Of a DNA stretch of 64,000 bases, positions 8,954 to 18,036 are shown one piece after another. Under the pieces are notes generated by a model. The model was not told the origin of the DNA. It saw only the letters and a program-made list of their open reading frames with translations, and made no database searches. Both the position numbers and the translations under genes were made by a program. The stretch is taken from NCBI GenBank assembly GCA_016872715.1, contig VGZD01000004.1:1-64000 (forward strand), given 5' to 3'. The first letter of the stretch is position 1, and each line of letters opens with the position of its first letter. Source of the DNA: Planctomycetota bacterium. GTDB taxonomy: Bacteria; Planctomycetota; UBA1135; GCA-002686595.

Positions 8954-9508
8954 ATGTCGCAGAGCGAGAACCCGTCGAATCCCCTGACCCACGTCGCGCA
9001 GGGAGCGGCGGGGAGCGAGTCGCGCATGGTCGACGTCGGCGCGAAGCCCTCGAGCGTGCGCCGCGCATTGGCCCGCGCTCGCGTGCGGCTGGGCGCTGGC
9101 ACGCTCGGCGGCGTGCTCGCCGGCGCGGGTCCCAAGGGCGCGGTGACGGAAGTGGCGCGCGTGGCGGGCATCCTCGCCGCGAAACGCACGGCGGAGTGGA
9201 TCCCGATGTGCCACACGCTCGCGCTCGACTCCGTGCGGATCGAGTTCGAGGAGCGCGACGGGGACGTGCTCGAGATCCGCTGCGAAGCGCGCTGCACGGG
9301 CCGCACCGGCGTCGAGATGGAGGCCATGGTGGGGGCGAGCGCCGCCGCGCTCACGGTCTACGACATGACCAAGGCGCTCGGGCACGGCATCTCGATCGAG
9401 CAGGTCGAGCTGCTCGAAAAGGACGGCGGCAAGAGCGGATCGTGGCGCCGGGCGGCCTCGACAGGCACCTCGACAGGCACCTCGACAGGCACCTCGACAG
9501 GCATCTAG
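8954..9508 (+). CDS. moaC: Cyclic pyranopterin monophosphate synthase (MoaC)
   Basis: Catalyses the second step of molybdenum-cofactor synthesis, forming cyclic pyranopterin monophosphate in the cytoplasm. Diagnostic motifs are SRMVDV (23-28), PMCHTL (84-89), GVEMEA (119-124) and YDMTKA (136-141). The core ends near residue 160, the normal family length. Beyond it is a tail of alternating Ser, Thr and Gly encoded by a 12-bp tandem repeat. No other moa gene is nearby. A TACTCT sequence at 8886-8891 could be its promoter, leaving a leader of about 55 bases. Confidence 0.95.
   Translation: MSQSENPSNPLTHVAQGAAGSESRMVDVGAKPSSVRRALARARVRLGAGTLGGVLAGAGPKGAVTEVARVAGILAAKRTAEWIPMCHTLALDSVRIEFEERDGDVLEIRCEARCTGRTGVEMEAMVGASAAALTVYDMTKALGHGISIEQVELLEKDGGKSGSWRRAASTGTSTGTSTGTSTGI
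9456..9503 (+). repeat. 12-bp tandem repeat, 4 copies, encoding the MoaC tail
   Basis: Four identical copies of CCTCGACAGGCA run in frame up to the last codon before the moaC stop. They give the low-complexity C-terminus STGTSTGTSTGTSTGI. The identity of all copies suggests recent slippage. Confidence 0.95.
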
Positions 9509-9585
9509 GGCAGGGCAGCTAGGGGAGGGGCCTTCGGGGCCAGGGGCCCCGCGCCCGAGGGGGCGAACCGCGGCCGCGGAGTCGC

Positions 9586-9591
9586 TAGGAT
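9586..9591 (+). promoter_or_regulatory. -10-like box TAGGAT (in GCTAGGAT) before accB
   Basis: GCTAGGAT lies 49 bases before the accB ATG at 9641. Initiation about 7 bases downstream would give a leader of roughly 43 bases and would leave the in-frame ATG at 9590 outside the mRNA, favouring 9641 as the start. Confidence 0.35.
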
Positions 9592-9640
9592 GGTGGCCTT
9601 CCCAAGTCGCCCGCCCGCCCGAACCCGCAGCCCCGCCCCT

Positions 9641-10198
9641 ATGGCCAAGAAGAAGGCAATCAAGAAGGCCTCGAGCCCTGCTCCGTCGACTCCGGCGCCC
9701 CGTGCAGACGTGGACCTCGCCCTCGTCGAGGCCCTGCTGCGGCTGATGAAGGACTCGGAGGCGACCGAGCTCGACATCGACAACCAGAAGGTCGGCCTGC
9801 GCGTCCACCTGCGCCGCGGCTCGAGCGCTGCGGCCGCCGCGGCTCCGGTGGTGCACGTCCTGCAAGGTGGCGCCATGGCGGCCGCGCCGCTCCCCGCCGC
9901 CGCGCCCGCTCCGACCGCCGCGCCGCTCCCCGCTGCCGCGCCCGCGGGGCCGCCGCCGGGGACCAAGGAGTTCAAGAGCCCGATGGTGGGCACCTTCTAC
10001 CGCTCGTCGTCGCCCGACGCGGAGCCCTTCGCGAGCGTGGGCAAGTCGGTCAAGCCCGACTCGACCCTGTGCATCATCGAGGCCATGAAGGTGATGAACG
10101 AGATCAAGGCGGAGTGCTCGGGGACGATCGTCGAGGTGCTCGTCGAAAACGGCGCCGCGGTCGAGTTCGGGCAGCCCCTGTTCCTGATCAAGCCCTGA
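9641..10198 (+). CDS. accB: Biotin carboxyl carrier protein of acetyl-CoA carboxylase
   Basis: Carries the biotin that shuttles CO2 between biotin carboxylase and carboxyltransferase in malonyl-CoA synthesis. The protein is 185 residues: a Lys-rich N-terminus ([11 protein letters not shown]), a helical segment (about 22-60), a long Ala/Pro linker (about 62-107) and the biotinyl domain with EAMKVMN, where Lys150 is the biotinylation site. ATG 9641 is preferred over in-frame ATG 9590 because homology begins here and the promoter-like box overlaps 9590. accC follows after 22 bases, the common accBC arrangement. Confidence 0.95.
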   Translation: MAKKKAIKKASSPAPSTPAPRADVDLALVEALLRLMKDSEATELDIDNQKVGLRVHLRRGSSAAAAAAPVVHVLQGGAMAAAPLPAAAPAPTAAPLPAAAPAGPPPGTKEFKSPMVGTFYRSSSPDAEPFASVGKSVKPDSTLCIIEAMKVMNEIKAECSGTIVEVLVENGAAVEFGQPLFLIKP

Positions 10199-10220
10199 TC
10201 GCGCTCGGAGCGCCCACCCC

Positions 10221-11591
10221 ATGTTCGGACGCATTCTGATCGCCAACCGCGGCGAGATCGCGCAGCGCGTGATCCGCACCTGCCGCGAGCTGGGCATCGA
10301 GACGGTCGCCGTGTACTCGGAGGCCGACGCCGACGCGCTCTACCTGCGCCAAGCCGACGAGACGATCTGCATCGGTCCGGCGCAGAGCGCCAAGAGCTAC
10401 CTCAACATCCCGGCGATCATCAGCGCCGCGGAAGTCGCCGACGTGGACGCGATCCACCCCGGCTACGGGTTCCTCTCGGAGAACGAGCACTTCGCCGAGG
10501 TCTGCAACTCCTGCAACATCACCTTCATCGGACCCGATCCGGAGTCGGTGGCCGCGGTCGGCAACAAGGCGCGCGCGCGCGCCATGGCGGTCGAGGCGGA
10601 CGTCCCGGTGGTGCCGGGCTCGGACGGGCCGGTGCAAGACGAGCGGACCGCGCTCGAGGTCGCGCAGCGGCTCGGCTATCCGGTGATGATCAAGGCCTCC
10701 TCGGGCGGCGGCGGGCGCGGCATGCGCATCGCGCGCAACGATCCGAGCCTCGTCTCCGGCTTCCACGCCGCGCGCGCGGAGGCCGAGGCGGCCTTCGGCG
10801 ACCCGACCGTGTACCTCGAGAAGTTCGTCGAGAATCCGCGCCACATCGAGGTGCAGTTGCTCGGCGACAAGCACGGCAACGTGATCCACCTGTTCGAGCG
10901 CGACTGCTCGGTCCAGCGCCGTCACCAGAAGCTGATCGAAGAGGCGCCTTCGCCGTCGCTGACGCCGGAGCTGCGCAAGCGCATGGGGGAGGCGGCCGTG
11001 CGCCTCGCCAAGCACGCCAAGTACCACAACGCGGGCACGTGCGAGTTCCTGCTCGACCGCAAGGGCAACTTCTACTTCATCGAGGTCAATGCCCGCATCC
11101 AAGTCGAACACACCGTGACCGAGATGGTCACCGGCGTGGACCTCGTGCGCGAGCAGATCCTCGTGGCGGCGGGGGAGAAGCTGTCCTACCGGCAGGAGGA
11201 CATTCGGATTCAGGGGCACTGCATCGAAGTGCGCATCAATGCCGAGGACCCTGAAAAGGACTTCCAGCCCTCGCCCGGCTTGATCCAGATGTACGCCCCG
11301 CCGGGGGGACCTGGCATCCGAGTCGACAGCCACGCCTACAGTGGCTACCGCATCCCGCCGAACTACGACTCGATGATCGGAAAGCTCCTCGCGCACCGCT
11401 CGAACCGCGACGCCGCCATCGCCACGATGCTGCGGGCGCTCGATGAGTACGTGATCGTCGGTCCCAAGACCACGATCCCGCTGCTCTCCAAGGTGCTCGA
11501 CCACGCCGAGTTCCGCACCAGCCGCCACGACACGGGTTTCGTCGAGCGCTTCCTGAGCGCGCATCCCTCGGCCAAGCACAAGCAACCATGA
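10221..11591 (+). CDS. accC: Biotin carboxylase subunit of acetyl-CoA carboxylase
   Basis: ATP-dependent carboxylation of the AccB biotin, first half-reaction of acetyl-CoA carboxylase, in the cytoplasm. The 456-residue length is typical (E. coli about 449). The N-terminus [18 protein letters not shown] is the conserved biotin-carboxylase start. [14 protein letters not shown] is the ATP-grasp glycine-rich loop, and [16 protein letters not shown] carries the metal and catalytic residues. The stop shares ATGA with the start of the next gene, so the lipoprotein gene is translationally coupled to it. Confidence 0.97.
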   Translation: MFGRILIANRGEIAQRVIRTCRELGIETVAVYSEADADALYLRQADETICIGPAQSAKSYLNIPAIISAAEVADVDAIHPGYGFLSENEHFAEVCNSCNITFIGPDPESVAAVGNKARARAMAVEADVPVVPGSDGPVQDERTALEVAQRLGYPVMIKASSGGGGRGMRIARNDPSLVSGFHAARAEAEAAFGDPTVYLEKFVENPRHIEVQLLGDKHGNVIHLFERDCSVQRRHQKLIEEAPSPSLTPELRKRMGEAAVRLAKHAKYHNAGTCEFLLDRKGNFYFIEVNARIQVEHTVTEMVTGVDLVREQILVAAGEKLSYRQEDIRIQGHCIEVRINAEDPEKDFQPSPGLIQMYAPPGGPGIRVDSHAYSGYRIPPNYDSMIGKLLAHRSNRDAAIATMLRALDEYVIVGPKTTIPLLSKVLDHAEFRTSRHDTGFVERFLSAHPSAKHKQP

Positions 11592-12511
11592 GACACCTCG
11601 CGGCGAACCTCGCGGCGAAGCTCGCGGCGAACCTCGCGGCGATCCTCGGGGCGATCCTCGGGGCGCTCTCGCTCGCTTCGATCGGCGCGGGCTGCGTGGC
11701 GCGCGACACCCAGCGCTGGCCCGGCCCGTTGCGGTCGACGCAGGATCCACTGCCGCCCGGCGATGCCCTGCGTCACCCCGCCGGACCCGAAGAGGTGTCC
11801 GTGCAGCGGCACGCCGATCCGGTGCAAGTGCGCCCGGCGGGAGCGCTGCGCGGCTACCCGCTGTCGTTCTTCGACAAGCGCGCGCGCCTGACGGCCGGGG
11901 GCGGCGTGATCGTCTCGCCCGGTGGTCGCGCCGAGGTGATCTGGCCCGATGGCGCCAACGTGGTGCTGTCCGGCGAAACGGTCGGCTGGGTCGGCTCGCC
12001 GTCGCGCGGCGAGCCCGTGTTCGAGTTTCAGGAACTCGACCGCGCGCGCATCGAACTGCGCGAGGGCATGCAGGTGCGCCTGATCGGCGGCGCGCTGCTG
12101 ACCGGCAACTCCGGCCCCTACATGCTCGACCACGGGCCCGACGAGACGCTCTCGGTCCGTAACCAGAGCAAGGCACCGCTGCAGATCGCGTTCCGCGACG
12201 AGCGCATCGAACTCGCCGCCGGTCAGATCGTCGTGCTGCCGCTGCTCTCCTCGGGCGGCGCTCCCACCGGCAGCTCGTCCGAGCTCTCGCGCTTCCAAGG
12301 TCAGGGCTTCCTGCTGCGCCTCGCGGGCGAACCGGAGTGTCGCGAGGAAGAGCAGCGCGTGATCGTCTCCGCCGCGAGCGACCGCCCGGCCGAGATCCAC
12401 ACCTTCGGCGTGCGCGTGCGGCTCCCGGCCCTCGAGCGCGCCACCTTCTCCACGCCGTCGGGAACGCCTCCGACGCCGACGCCGCGCGATCCGCGTGGCC
12501 AAACCCCCTAG
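11588..12511 (+). CDS. Putative lipoprotein of unknown function
   Basis: 307 residues, coupled to accC by a 4-base ATGA overlap. The N-terminus is unusual: about 24 residues of a four-residue repeat ([16 protein letters not shown]) from a 12-bp DNA repeat lead into [10 protein letters not shown], a plausible lipobox (Cys at about 36). Lys and Asn inside the repeat interrupt the hydrophobic core, so export is likely but not certain. The mature part is beta-rich and FecR/cupin-like in feel ([30 protein letters not shown]) and ends in a Thr/Pro tail. I do not recognise the family. Its place between accBC and nucleotide-sugar genes gives no clear functional hint. Confidence 0.75.
   Translation: MRHLAANLAAKLAANLAAILGAILGALSLASIGAGCVARDTQRWPGPLRSTQDPLPPGDALRHPAGPEEVSVQRHADPVQVRPAGALRGYPLSFFDKRARLTAGGGVIVSPGGRAEVIWPDGANVVLSGETVGWVGSPSRGEPVFEFQELDRARIELREGMQVRLIGGALLTGNSGPYMLDHGPDETLSVRNQSKAPLQIAFRDERIELAAGQIVVLPLLSSGGAPTGSSSELSRFQGQGFLLRLAGEPECREEEQRVIVSAASDRPAEIHTFGVRVRLPALERATFSTPSGTPPTPTPRDPRGQTP
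11597..11668 (+). repeat. 12-bp tandem repeat, 6 copies, in a signal-peptide region
   Basis: Six units based on CTCGCGGCGAAC with few substitutions, in frame with the start of the lipoprotein gene at 11588. They build most of its leader sequence. Confidence 0.92.
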
Positions 12512-12523
12512 AACGTGAACTCG

Positions 12524-13519
12524 ATGAGCCACAAGAAAAAGCGCGTCGTCATCACCGGCGGAGCCGGTTTCCTCGGCAGCCACCTCTCCGATCGCTTCCT
12601 GGCCGAGGGCTGGGAAGTGATCTGCATGGACAACCTGATCACCGGCGACCTGCGCAACATCGAGCACGTCACAGGTCGCAGCGATTTCCACTTCTATCAC
12701 CAGGACGTGACCGAGTTCATCCACGTGCCCGGGCGCGTCGACGCGGTCATGCACTTCGCCTCGCCGGCCAGCCCGATCGACTACCTCGAGCTGCCGATCC
12801 AGACGCTCAAGGTCGGCGCCATGGGCACGCACAAGGCGCTCGGCCTCGCGCGCGAGAAGAACGCGCGCTTCCTGCTGGCGTCGACCTCGGAGTGCTACGG
12901 CGATCCGCTCGTCCACCCGCAGAAGGAAGACTACTGGGGCAACGTCAACCCCGTCGGCCCGCGCGGCGTGTACGACGAGGCCAAGCGCTTCGCCGAGGCC
13001 ATGACCATGGCCTACCACCGCTACCACAAGGTGCAGACGCGCATCGTGCGCATCTTCAACACCTACGGACCGCGCATGCGCCTGAACGACGGACGCGCGC
13101 TGCCGGCGTTCATGAGTCAGGCGCTCAAGGGCGAGGACGTGACGGTGTTCGGCGACGGCTCGCAGACGCGCTCGTTCTGCTACGTCGAGGACTTGGTCGA
13201 CGGCATCTACCGCCTGCTGCACTCCGACGAGGTCTACCCGACCAACATCGGCAACCCCGGCGAGATGACCATCCAGCAGTTCGCCGAGCGCGTGATCAAG
13301 CTCACGGGCTCCAAGTCGAAGATCGTCAACAAGCCGCTGCCGGTCGACGATCCCAAGGTGCGCCAACCGGACATCTCCAAGGCCCGCCGCATCCTCGGCT
13401 GGGAGCCGCGCTACGACCTCGACGCGGGGCTGGCGAAGACGCTCGACTACTTCCGCTCGCGGATCGACGCGCCGCTGGTCGGACCGCTGGTCGGACCGCT
13501 GGTGGGCAAGCAGGGCTGA
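12524..13519 (+). CDS. UDP-glucuronate decarboxylase-like NAD-dependent SDR (UXS type)
   Basis: Predicted to convert UDP-glucuronate to UDP-xylose (or a related 4-keto sugar) with bound NAD, in the cytoplasm. The Rossmann motif GGAGFLGSH is near the N-terminus. The active-site pair is in YDEAKRFAE, the YxxxK form typical of UXS enzymes, and [10 protein letters not shown] and [12 protein letters not shown] are family blocks. ATG 12524 (MSHKKKR) is chosen; GTG 12515 would add three residues. The C-terminus ends in PLVG repeats from a 12-bp DNA repeat. It heads a run of nucleotide-sugar genes. The exact product cannot be fixed by sequence alone. Confidence 0.87.
   Translation: MSHKKKRVVITGGAGFLGSHLSDRFLAEGWEVICMDNLITGDLRNIEHVTGRSDFHFYHQDVTEFIHVPGRVDAVMHFASPASPIDYLELPIQTLKVGAMGTHKALGLAREKNARFLLASTSECYGDPLVHPQKEDYWGNVNPVGPRGVYDEAKRFAEAMTMAYHRYHKVQTRIVRIFNTYGPRMRLNDGRALPAFMSQALKGEDVTVFGDGSQTRSFCYVEDLVDGIYRLLHSDEVYPTNIGNPGEMTIQQFAERVIKLTGSKSKIVNKPLPVDDPKVRQPDISKARRILGWEPRYDLDAGLAKTLDYFRSRIDAPLVGPLVGPLVGKQG
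13472..13507 (+). repeat. 12-bp tandem repeat, 3 copies, at the 3' end of the UXS-like gene
   Basis: Copies of CCGCTGGTCGGA (13472-13483, 13484-13495, degenerate third to 13507) encode [12 protein letters not shown] just before the stop at 13517-13519. Confidence 0.88.
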
Positions 13520-13526
13520 GACCGCC

Positions 13527-15368
13527 ATGTGCGGCATCGTCGGAGCCTTCTCGCGCAACGGCGCCGTGCTCGACGGCATGCTCGCGGGCCTGCGGGTCCT
13601 CGAGTACCGCGGCTACGACAGCTGCGGCGTCGCCGTCGTCGAGGGCGAGAAGGTCGAGATTCGCCGCAAGGTCGGCCGCCTGACCGAGCTGGAGAAGCTG
13701 CTCGGGGACGGCGCGCTCGACGGAGCGCGCATGGGCGTGGGCCACACGCGCTGGGCCACGCACGGCGCCCCGTCCGACGAGAACGCTCACCCGCACTCCG
13801 ACGGCAGCGGACGGCTCGCGCTGGTGCACAACGGCATCATCGAGAACTTCCTCGAGCTGCGGCGCGAACTGCAGGCCGAGGGACGCGTGTTCACGAGCGA
13901 GACGGACACCGAGGTGCTCTCGCACCTCGTCGGTCGCGAGCTCGCGCGCGGCGCGACGCTCGTCGACGCCGTGCGCGCGGCACTCGCGCGCGTGCGCGGC
14001 TACTACGCCATCGCGGCCATGTCGCCGACCAACGGCGGCGCGCTCGTGTGCGCGCGCCAGGGTCCGCCGCTGGTCGTCGCGACCACGGCCGACGGGGCCT
14101 ACCTCGGCTCGGACGTGCTCGCGCTGCTGCCGCACACGCGCGAGGTGGTGTACCTCGAGGACGGGGACGTCGCACAGCTCACGCCGGGCAAGCTGGTGGT
14201 CACCGATCTGGCGGGCAAGCCGCTCGCGCGCCGCGCGCGACGCGTCGAGTGGGACGCCGAACAGGCGAGCAAGGCGGGCTATCCGCACTTCATGCTCAAG
14301 GAGATCCACGAGCAGCCCGACGTGCTCGCGCGCACGGCCTTCGATCGCATCCTGTCGGCCTCGGGCGACGTCTCGTTCGAGCACGGCGACTGGAGCGATG
14401 CGCGGCTGCGCACGTTCGAGCGCCTACAGGTGATCGCCTGCGGCACGGCGCTGCACGCCGGCATGGTCGCGAAATACTTGATCGAGCAGCTCGCGCGCCT
14501 GCCGGTCGATCTCGACTACGCCAGCGAATTCCGCTACCGCGAACCCGTGCTCGCGACCTCCACGCTCTCGCTCGCGGTCTCCCAATCGGGCGAGACCGCG
14601 GACACGCTCGCGGCGCTGCGCCTCGCGCGCGAGCTCGGCGCGGCGACGGCCTCGATCTGCAACGTGATGGGATCGACCGTCGTGCGCGAGAGCGACGCGA
14701 CGATCCTCACTCACGCGGGTCCGGAGATCGGCGTCGCGAGCACCAAGGCCTTCGTGGCGCAAGTCGTGGCCGCGTTCCTGCTCGCCGTGCGGCTCGGACG
14801 CGCTCGCGGCACGCTCGACGCAACTCGCGGGCGCGCGCTGCTCGACGAGCTGCGCCGGTTGCGCCCGCGCATGGAAGCGCTGCTCTCGCCACAGACGATC
14901 GAGAAGGTCGGCGCGATCGCGCGCGCCCACGTCGACGCTCAGGGCTTCTTCTTCCTCGGGCGCGGGGTCAACTTCCCGATTGCTCTCGAAGGCGCGCTCA
15001 AGCTCAAGGAGATCAGCTACGTGCACGCCGAGGGCTACGCGGCCGGCGAGATGAAGCACGGGCCGATCGCGCTGATCTCCAAGGGCATGCCGATCGTGGT
15101 GGTGAACGCGCCGGGCGCCGTCGCCGACAAGGTGCGCAGCAACCTGCACGAGGTGAAGGCGCGCGGCGGCCACGTGATCTCGATCGGTTCCGACGCGGCG
15201 AGTCACGAGCTCGCCGACGAGTGGATCGAGGTGCCCTCGGCCATCGAGCCGCTGTCGGCCGTGCTGAACGTGATTCCGCTGCAGCTGTTCGCGTACCACC
15301 ACGCGCTCGCACGCGGCAACGACATCGACAAGCCTCGCAACCTCGCCAAGAGCGTGACGGTGGAGTAG
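13527..15368 (+). CDS. glmS: Glutamine--fructose-6-phosphate aminotransferase (isomerizing)
   Basis: Makes glucosamine-6-phosphate from fructose-6-phosphate and glutamine, the entry to UDP-GlcNAc for peptidoglycan, LPS and exopolysaccharide. 613 residues, as expected. It begins MCGIVGAF; after Met removal Cys becomes the N-terminal nucleophile of the glutaminase domain. GHTRWATHG is a conserved glutaminase block. Two SIS domains follow (SQSGETADTLAAL in the first; LKEISYVHAEGYAAGEMKHG in the second), and the protein ends LAKSVTVE as in other GlmS. It sits 7 bases after the UXS-like gene. No glmS ribozyme fits this spacing. Confidence 0.98.
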   Translation: MCGIVGAFSRNGAVLDGMLAGLRVLEYRGYDSCGVAVVEGEKVEIRRKVGRLTELEKLLGDGALDGARMGVGHTRWATHGAPSDENAHPHSDGSGRLALVHNGIIENFLELRRELQAEGRVFTSETDTEVLSHLVGRELARGATLVDAVRAALARVRGYYAIAAMSPTNGGALVCARQGPPLVVATTADGAYLGSDVLALLPHTREVVYLEDGDVAQLTPGKLVVTDLAGKPLARRARRVEWDAEQASKAGYPHFMLKEIHEQPDVLARTAFDRILSASGDVSFEHGDWSDARLRTFERLQVIACGTALHAGMVAKYLIEQLARLPVDLDYASEFRYREPVLATSTLSLAVSQSGETADTLAALRLARELGAATASICNVMGSTVVRESDATILTHAGPEIGVASTKAFVAQVVAAFLLAVRLGRARGTLDATRGRALLDELRRLRPRMEALLSPQTIEKVGAIARAHVDAQGFFFLGRGVNFPIALEGALKLKEISYVHAEGYAAGEMKHGPIALISKGMPIVVVNAPGAVADKVRSNLHEVKARGGHVISIGSDAASHELADEWIEVPSAIEPLSAVLNVIPLQLFAYHHALARGNDIDKPRNLAKSVTVE

Positions 15369-15377
15369 GGGAACGAA

Positions 15378-16334
15378 GTGGCACGCATCCTCGTCACCGG
15401 CGGCGCCGGGTTCATCGGTTCCCACACCAGCGAGCGGCTGCTCGCGCGCGGCGACGAGGTCGTCGTGCTCGACAACTTCAACGACGCGTACGACCCGGCG
15501 ATCAAGCGTGCGAACGCCTCCGCGCTCGCGGGAGCGCGCATCGTCACGGGCGACATCCGCGACCGCGAACTGGTGCGCAAGCTGTTCGCCGAGGGGCGCT
15601 TCGACGCCGTGGTGCACCTCGCCGCGATGGCGGGAGTGAGACCTTCGTTGCTCGACCCGCTGCACTACGAGGACGTCAACATGCGCGGCACGATGACGTT
15701 GCTCGAAGAAGCGCGCGCGCGAGCCGGGCTGCGCTTCGTGTTCGCCAGCAGCTCGTCGGTGTACGGTGCGCGCGACAAGGTGCCGTTCAGCGAAGCCGAC
15801 GACATTCCGCACCCCGTCTCGCCCTACGCCGCGACCAAGCGCGCGGGCGAGCTCATGTGCTACACCTACCACCATCTGTTCGGCGTGCCGGTGTCCTGCC
15901 TGCGCTTCTTCACGGTGTATGGCCCGCGCCAGCGCCCCGAGATGGCGATCGCGAAGTTCACGCGCTCGATTCTCGATGGCGAGGCGATCCCGTTCTTCGG
16001 CGATGGTTCGACGCGCCGCGACTACACCTACGTCGACGACATCGTCGACGGCGTCGTGGCCGCCCTCGATCGCTGTGAGGGCTACGAGATCTACAACCTC
16101 GGCGAGAGCGCGACGACCACGCTGACCGAGCTCGTCGACGGCCTCGCGCGCGCGCTCGGCAAGCCCGCGATCCTCGACCGCCAGCCCAACCAGCCCGGCG
16201 ACGTGCCGCTCACGTGCGCCGACGTGTCCAAGGCGCGCGCGAGACTCGGCTACGAGCCGCGCACGCCCGTCGCCGTCGGCCTCGCACGCTACGTGGCGTG
16301 GTACCGCCGCCAACTCGCCCCCGCCGCGCGCTGA
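15378..16334 (+). CDS. NAD-dependent epimerase, UDP-glucuronate 4-epimerase-like
   Basis: A 318-residue extended SDR. GGAGFIGSH binds NAD; the catalytic YxxxK lies in SPYAATKRAGE, and RFFTVYGPRQRPEMAIAKF is typical of UDP-glucuronate 4-epimerases (UDP-galacturonate formation). The start is GTG 15378, preceded by AGGGGA at suitable spacing. It acts in the cytoplasm to supply an acidic sugar nucleotide for the polysaccharide genes downstream. GalE-type or other epimerase specificity is possible; a separate true galE is at 60210. Confidence 0.86.
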   Translation: MARILVTGGAGFIGSHTSERLLARGDEVVVLDNFNDAYDPAIKRANASALAGARIVTGDIRDRELVRKLFAEGRFDAVVHLAAMAGVRPSLLDPLHYEDVNMRGTMTLLEEARARAGLRFVFASSSSVYGARDKVPFSEADDIPHPVSPYAATKRAGELMCYTYHHLFGVPVSCLRFFTVYGPRQRPEMAIAKFTRSILDGEAIPFFGDGSTRRDYTYVDDIVDGVVAALDRCEGYEIYNLGESATTTLTELVDGLARALGKPAILDRQPNQPGDVPLTCADVSKARARLGYEPRTPVAVGLARYVAWYRRQLAPAAR

Positions 16335-16378
16335 TCCACCTCGCCAACGTCCAAGCTCCAGCACACGGAGAGCTCCCC

Positions 16379-17143
16379 ATGAAAGGCGTCATCCTCGCAG
16401 GCGGTCTGGGATCGCGGCTCTTCCCGCTGACCAAGATCACCAACAAGCACCTGCTGCCGGTGTACGACCGGCCGATGATCTACTACCCGATTCAGGCGCT
16501 GGTGAACGCCGGGGTGCGCGACATCATGATCGTCACCGGCGGGCGCAAGTCGGGCGACTTCCTCTCGCTGCTCGGAAACGGCTCGGAGTTCGGGCTCAAG
16601 CACCTCAACTACACCTACCAAGAGGGCGAGGGCGGCATCGCCGAAGCGCTCGGCCTCGCGTCGCACTGGGCCGCGGGGGAAAAGGTGTGCGTCGTGCTCG
16701 GCGACAACATCATCCAGTACAACATCGCCAAGGCCGTGCGCGACTTCGAGGCGCAGTCCAAGGGCGCCAAGATCCTGCTCAAGGAAGTGCACGATCCCGA
16801 GCGTTTCGGCGTGGCGGAGCTCGAGGGCGAGCGCGTCGTGCGCATCGTCGAGAAGCCCAAGGCGCCGAAGTCGAACAAGGCCGTGATCGGCGTGTACCTC
16901 TACGACGCGCGCGTGTTCGAGATCATCAAGACGCTGAAGCCCTCGGAGCGCGGCGAGCTCGAAATCACCGACGTGAACAACTGGTACATCCGCGACGGCT
17001 CGATGACGTTCGAGACGCTGCAGGGCTGGTGGACCGATGCGGGCACCTTCGAGTCGCTGCACCGCGCGAGCTGCCTCGTCGCCGAGGGCGGCGCCAACCT
17101 GATGGACGATCCGCGGCTCTCGCCGGGGCGCGCGTCGAAGTGA
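16379..17143 (+). CDS. rfbA: Sugar-1-phosphate nucleotidyltransferase, RmlA-like (short form)
   Basis: Predicted glucose-1-phosphate thymidylyltransferase, giving dTDP-glucose. MKGVILAGGLGSRLFPLTKI holds the nucleotide-binding GGxGxR signature; NKHLLPVYDRPMIYYP contains the catalytic Lys, and GDNIIQYNI is the metal-binding block. FGVAELEGERVVRIVEKP and GWWTDAGTFESL are RmlA hallmarks. At 254 residues it is shorter than E. coli RmlA (about 290), lacking the C-terminal extension, like some archaeal and bacterial short forms. The stop overlaps the rmlD start (GTGA). It forms a tight cluster with rmlD and rmlB. Confidence 0.9.
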   Translation: MKGVILAGGLGSRLFPLTKITNKHLLPVYDRPMIYYPIQALVNAGVRDIMIVTGGRKSGDFLSLLGNGSEFGLKHLNYTYQEGEGGIAEALGLASHWAAGEKVCVVLGDNIIQYNIAKAVRDFEAQSKGAKILLKEVHDPERFGVAELEGERVVRIVEKPKAPKSNKAVIGVYLYDARVFEIIKTLKPSERGELEITDVNNWYIRDGSMTFETLQGWWTDAGTFESLHRASCLVAEGGANLMDDPRLSPGRASK

Positions 17144-18036
17144 GCGGCCGCGGCGCAGCGCGCGTCCTCGTCACGGGCGCGGCCGGAATGCTCGGCAGCG
17201 AGCTGTGCCTGCGCGCACCGCACGGCTACGAGGCCGTCGGGACCGACCTCGCCGCCGGCGCGCTCGTGAGGCTCGCGGGGCTCGACCTGTGCGACGAAGC
17301 CGCGCTCGAGCGCGTGTTCGTCGAGCATGGACCGTTCGTGGGCGTGCTGCACTGCGCGGCCTACACGGCCGTCGACAAGGCGGAGAGCGAGAGCGCGCTC
17401 GCGCGCCGCGTCAACGTGGACGCGACACGCGCGCTCGCCCGCGGCTGCGCGCGCCACGGGGCGTGGCTCGTCGCCGTCAGCACGGATTTCGTGTTCGACG
17501 GCGCGGCGAGCGTGCCGTACACCGAGCGCGACGCGCCCGCGCCGCTGTCGGTCTACGGGGCCACGAAGCTCGACGGCGAGCGAGCCGCGCTCGAGGAGAA
17601 CCCGGGGCGCACCGCGATCGTGCGCACGCAGTGGCTCTACGGGCCGCGCGGCAAGCACTTCCCGCGCACGATCCACGCGCTCGCGCGCGAGCAGGGGCGC
17701 CTGCGAGTCGTGAACGATCAGTACGGCTCGCCGACCACCACGCTGGAACTCGCGCCCGCCCTGTGGGACGTGCTCGCGCTGCGCGCAAGCGGCGTCTTCC
17801 ACGCGGCGTGCGAGGGCTCGTGCAGCTGGCACGAGTTCGCCGTCGCCATTGTGTGCGCGACCGGCCTCGCTCACGTGAGCGTGGAGCCTTGCCGGACGCA
17901 GGAATTCCCGCGCCCTGCCCGCCGTCCGGCGTACAGTGTCCTCGACAGCGCGCGCCTCGCCGCGCTGCGCGGTCGGCCGCTCGCGCCCTGGCGCGAGGCG
18001 CTGGCTTCGTACCTGCGCGCGGAACCCTTGGCATGA
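17140..18036 (+). CDS. rfbD: dTDP-4-dehydrorhamnose reductase
   Basis: Last step of dTDP-L-rhamnose synthesis. 298 residues from GTG 17140, overlapping rmlA by 4 bases. GAAGMLGSEL binds NAD(P)H; STDFVFDG and YGATKLDGE (YxxxK) are catalytic and family motifs; RTQWLYGP and NDQYGSPTTT match RmlD. The stop overlaps the rmlB start (ATGA). No rmlC (3,5-epimerase) is present in this window although A, D and B are adjacent, so either rmlC lies elsewhere or the final sugar is not rhamnose. Confidence 0.92.
   Translation: MSGRGAARVLVTGAAGMLGSELCLRAPHGYEAVGTDLAAGALVRLAGLDLCDEAALERVFVEHGPFVGVLHCAAYTAVDKAESESALARRVNVDATRALARGCARHGAWLVAVSTDFVFDGAASVPYTERDAPAPLSVYGATKLDGERAALEENPGRTAIVRTQWLYGPRGKHFPRTIHALAREQGRLRVVNDQYGSPTTTLELAPALWDVLALRASGVFHAACEGSCSWHEFAVAIVCATGLAHVSVEPCRTQEFPRPARRPAYSVLDSARLAALRGRPLAPWREALASYLRAEPLA

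Noticed and set aside
9509..9585. GC-rich inverted stretches after moaC as an intrinsic terminator.
   Set aside because: There is a possible stem but no T-run; too common at this GC content.
13472..13526. glmS ribozyme or riboswitch before glmS.
   Set aside because: Only 7 bases separate the genes and no ribozyme-like structure fits.
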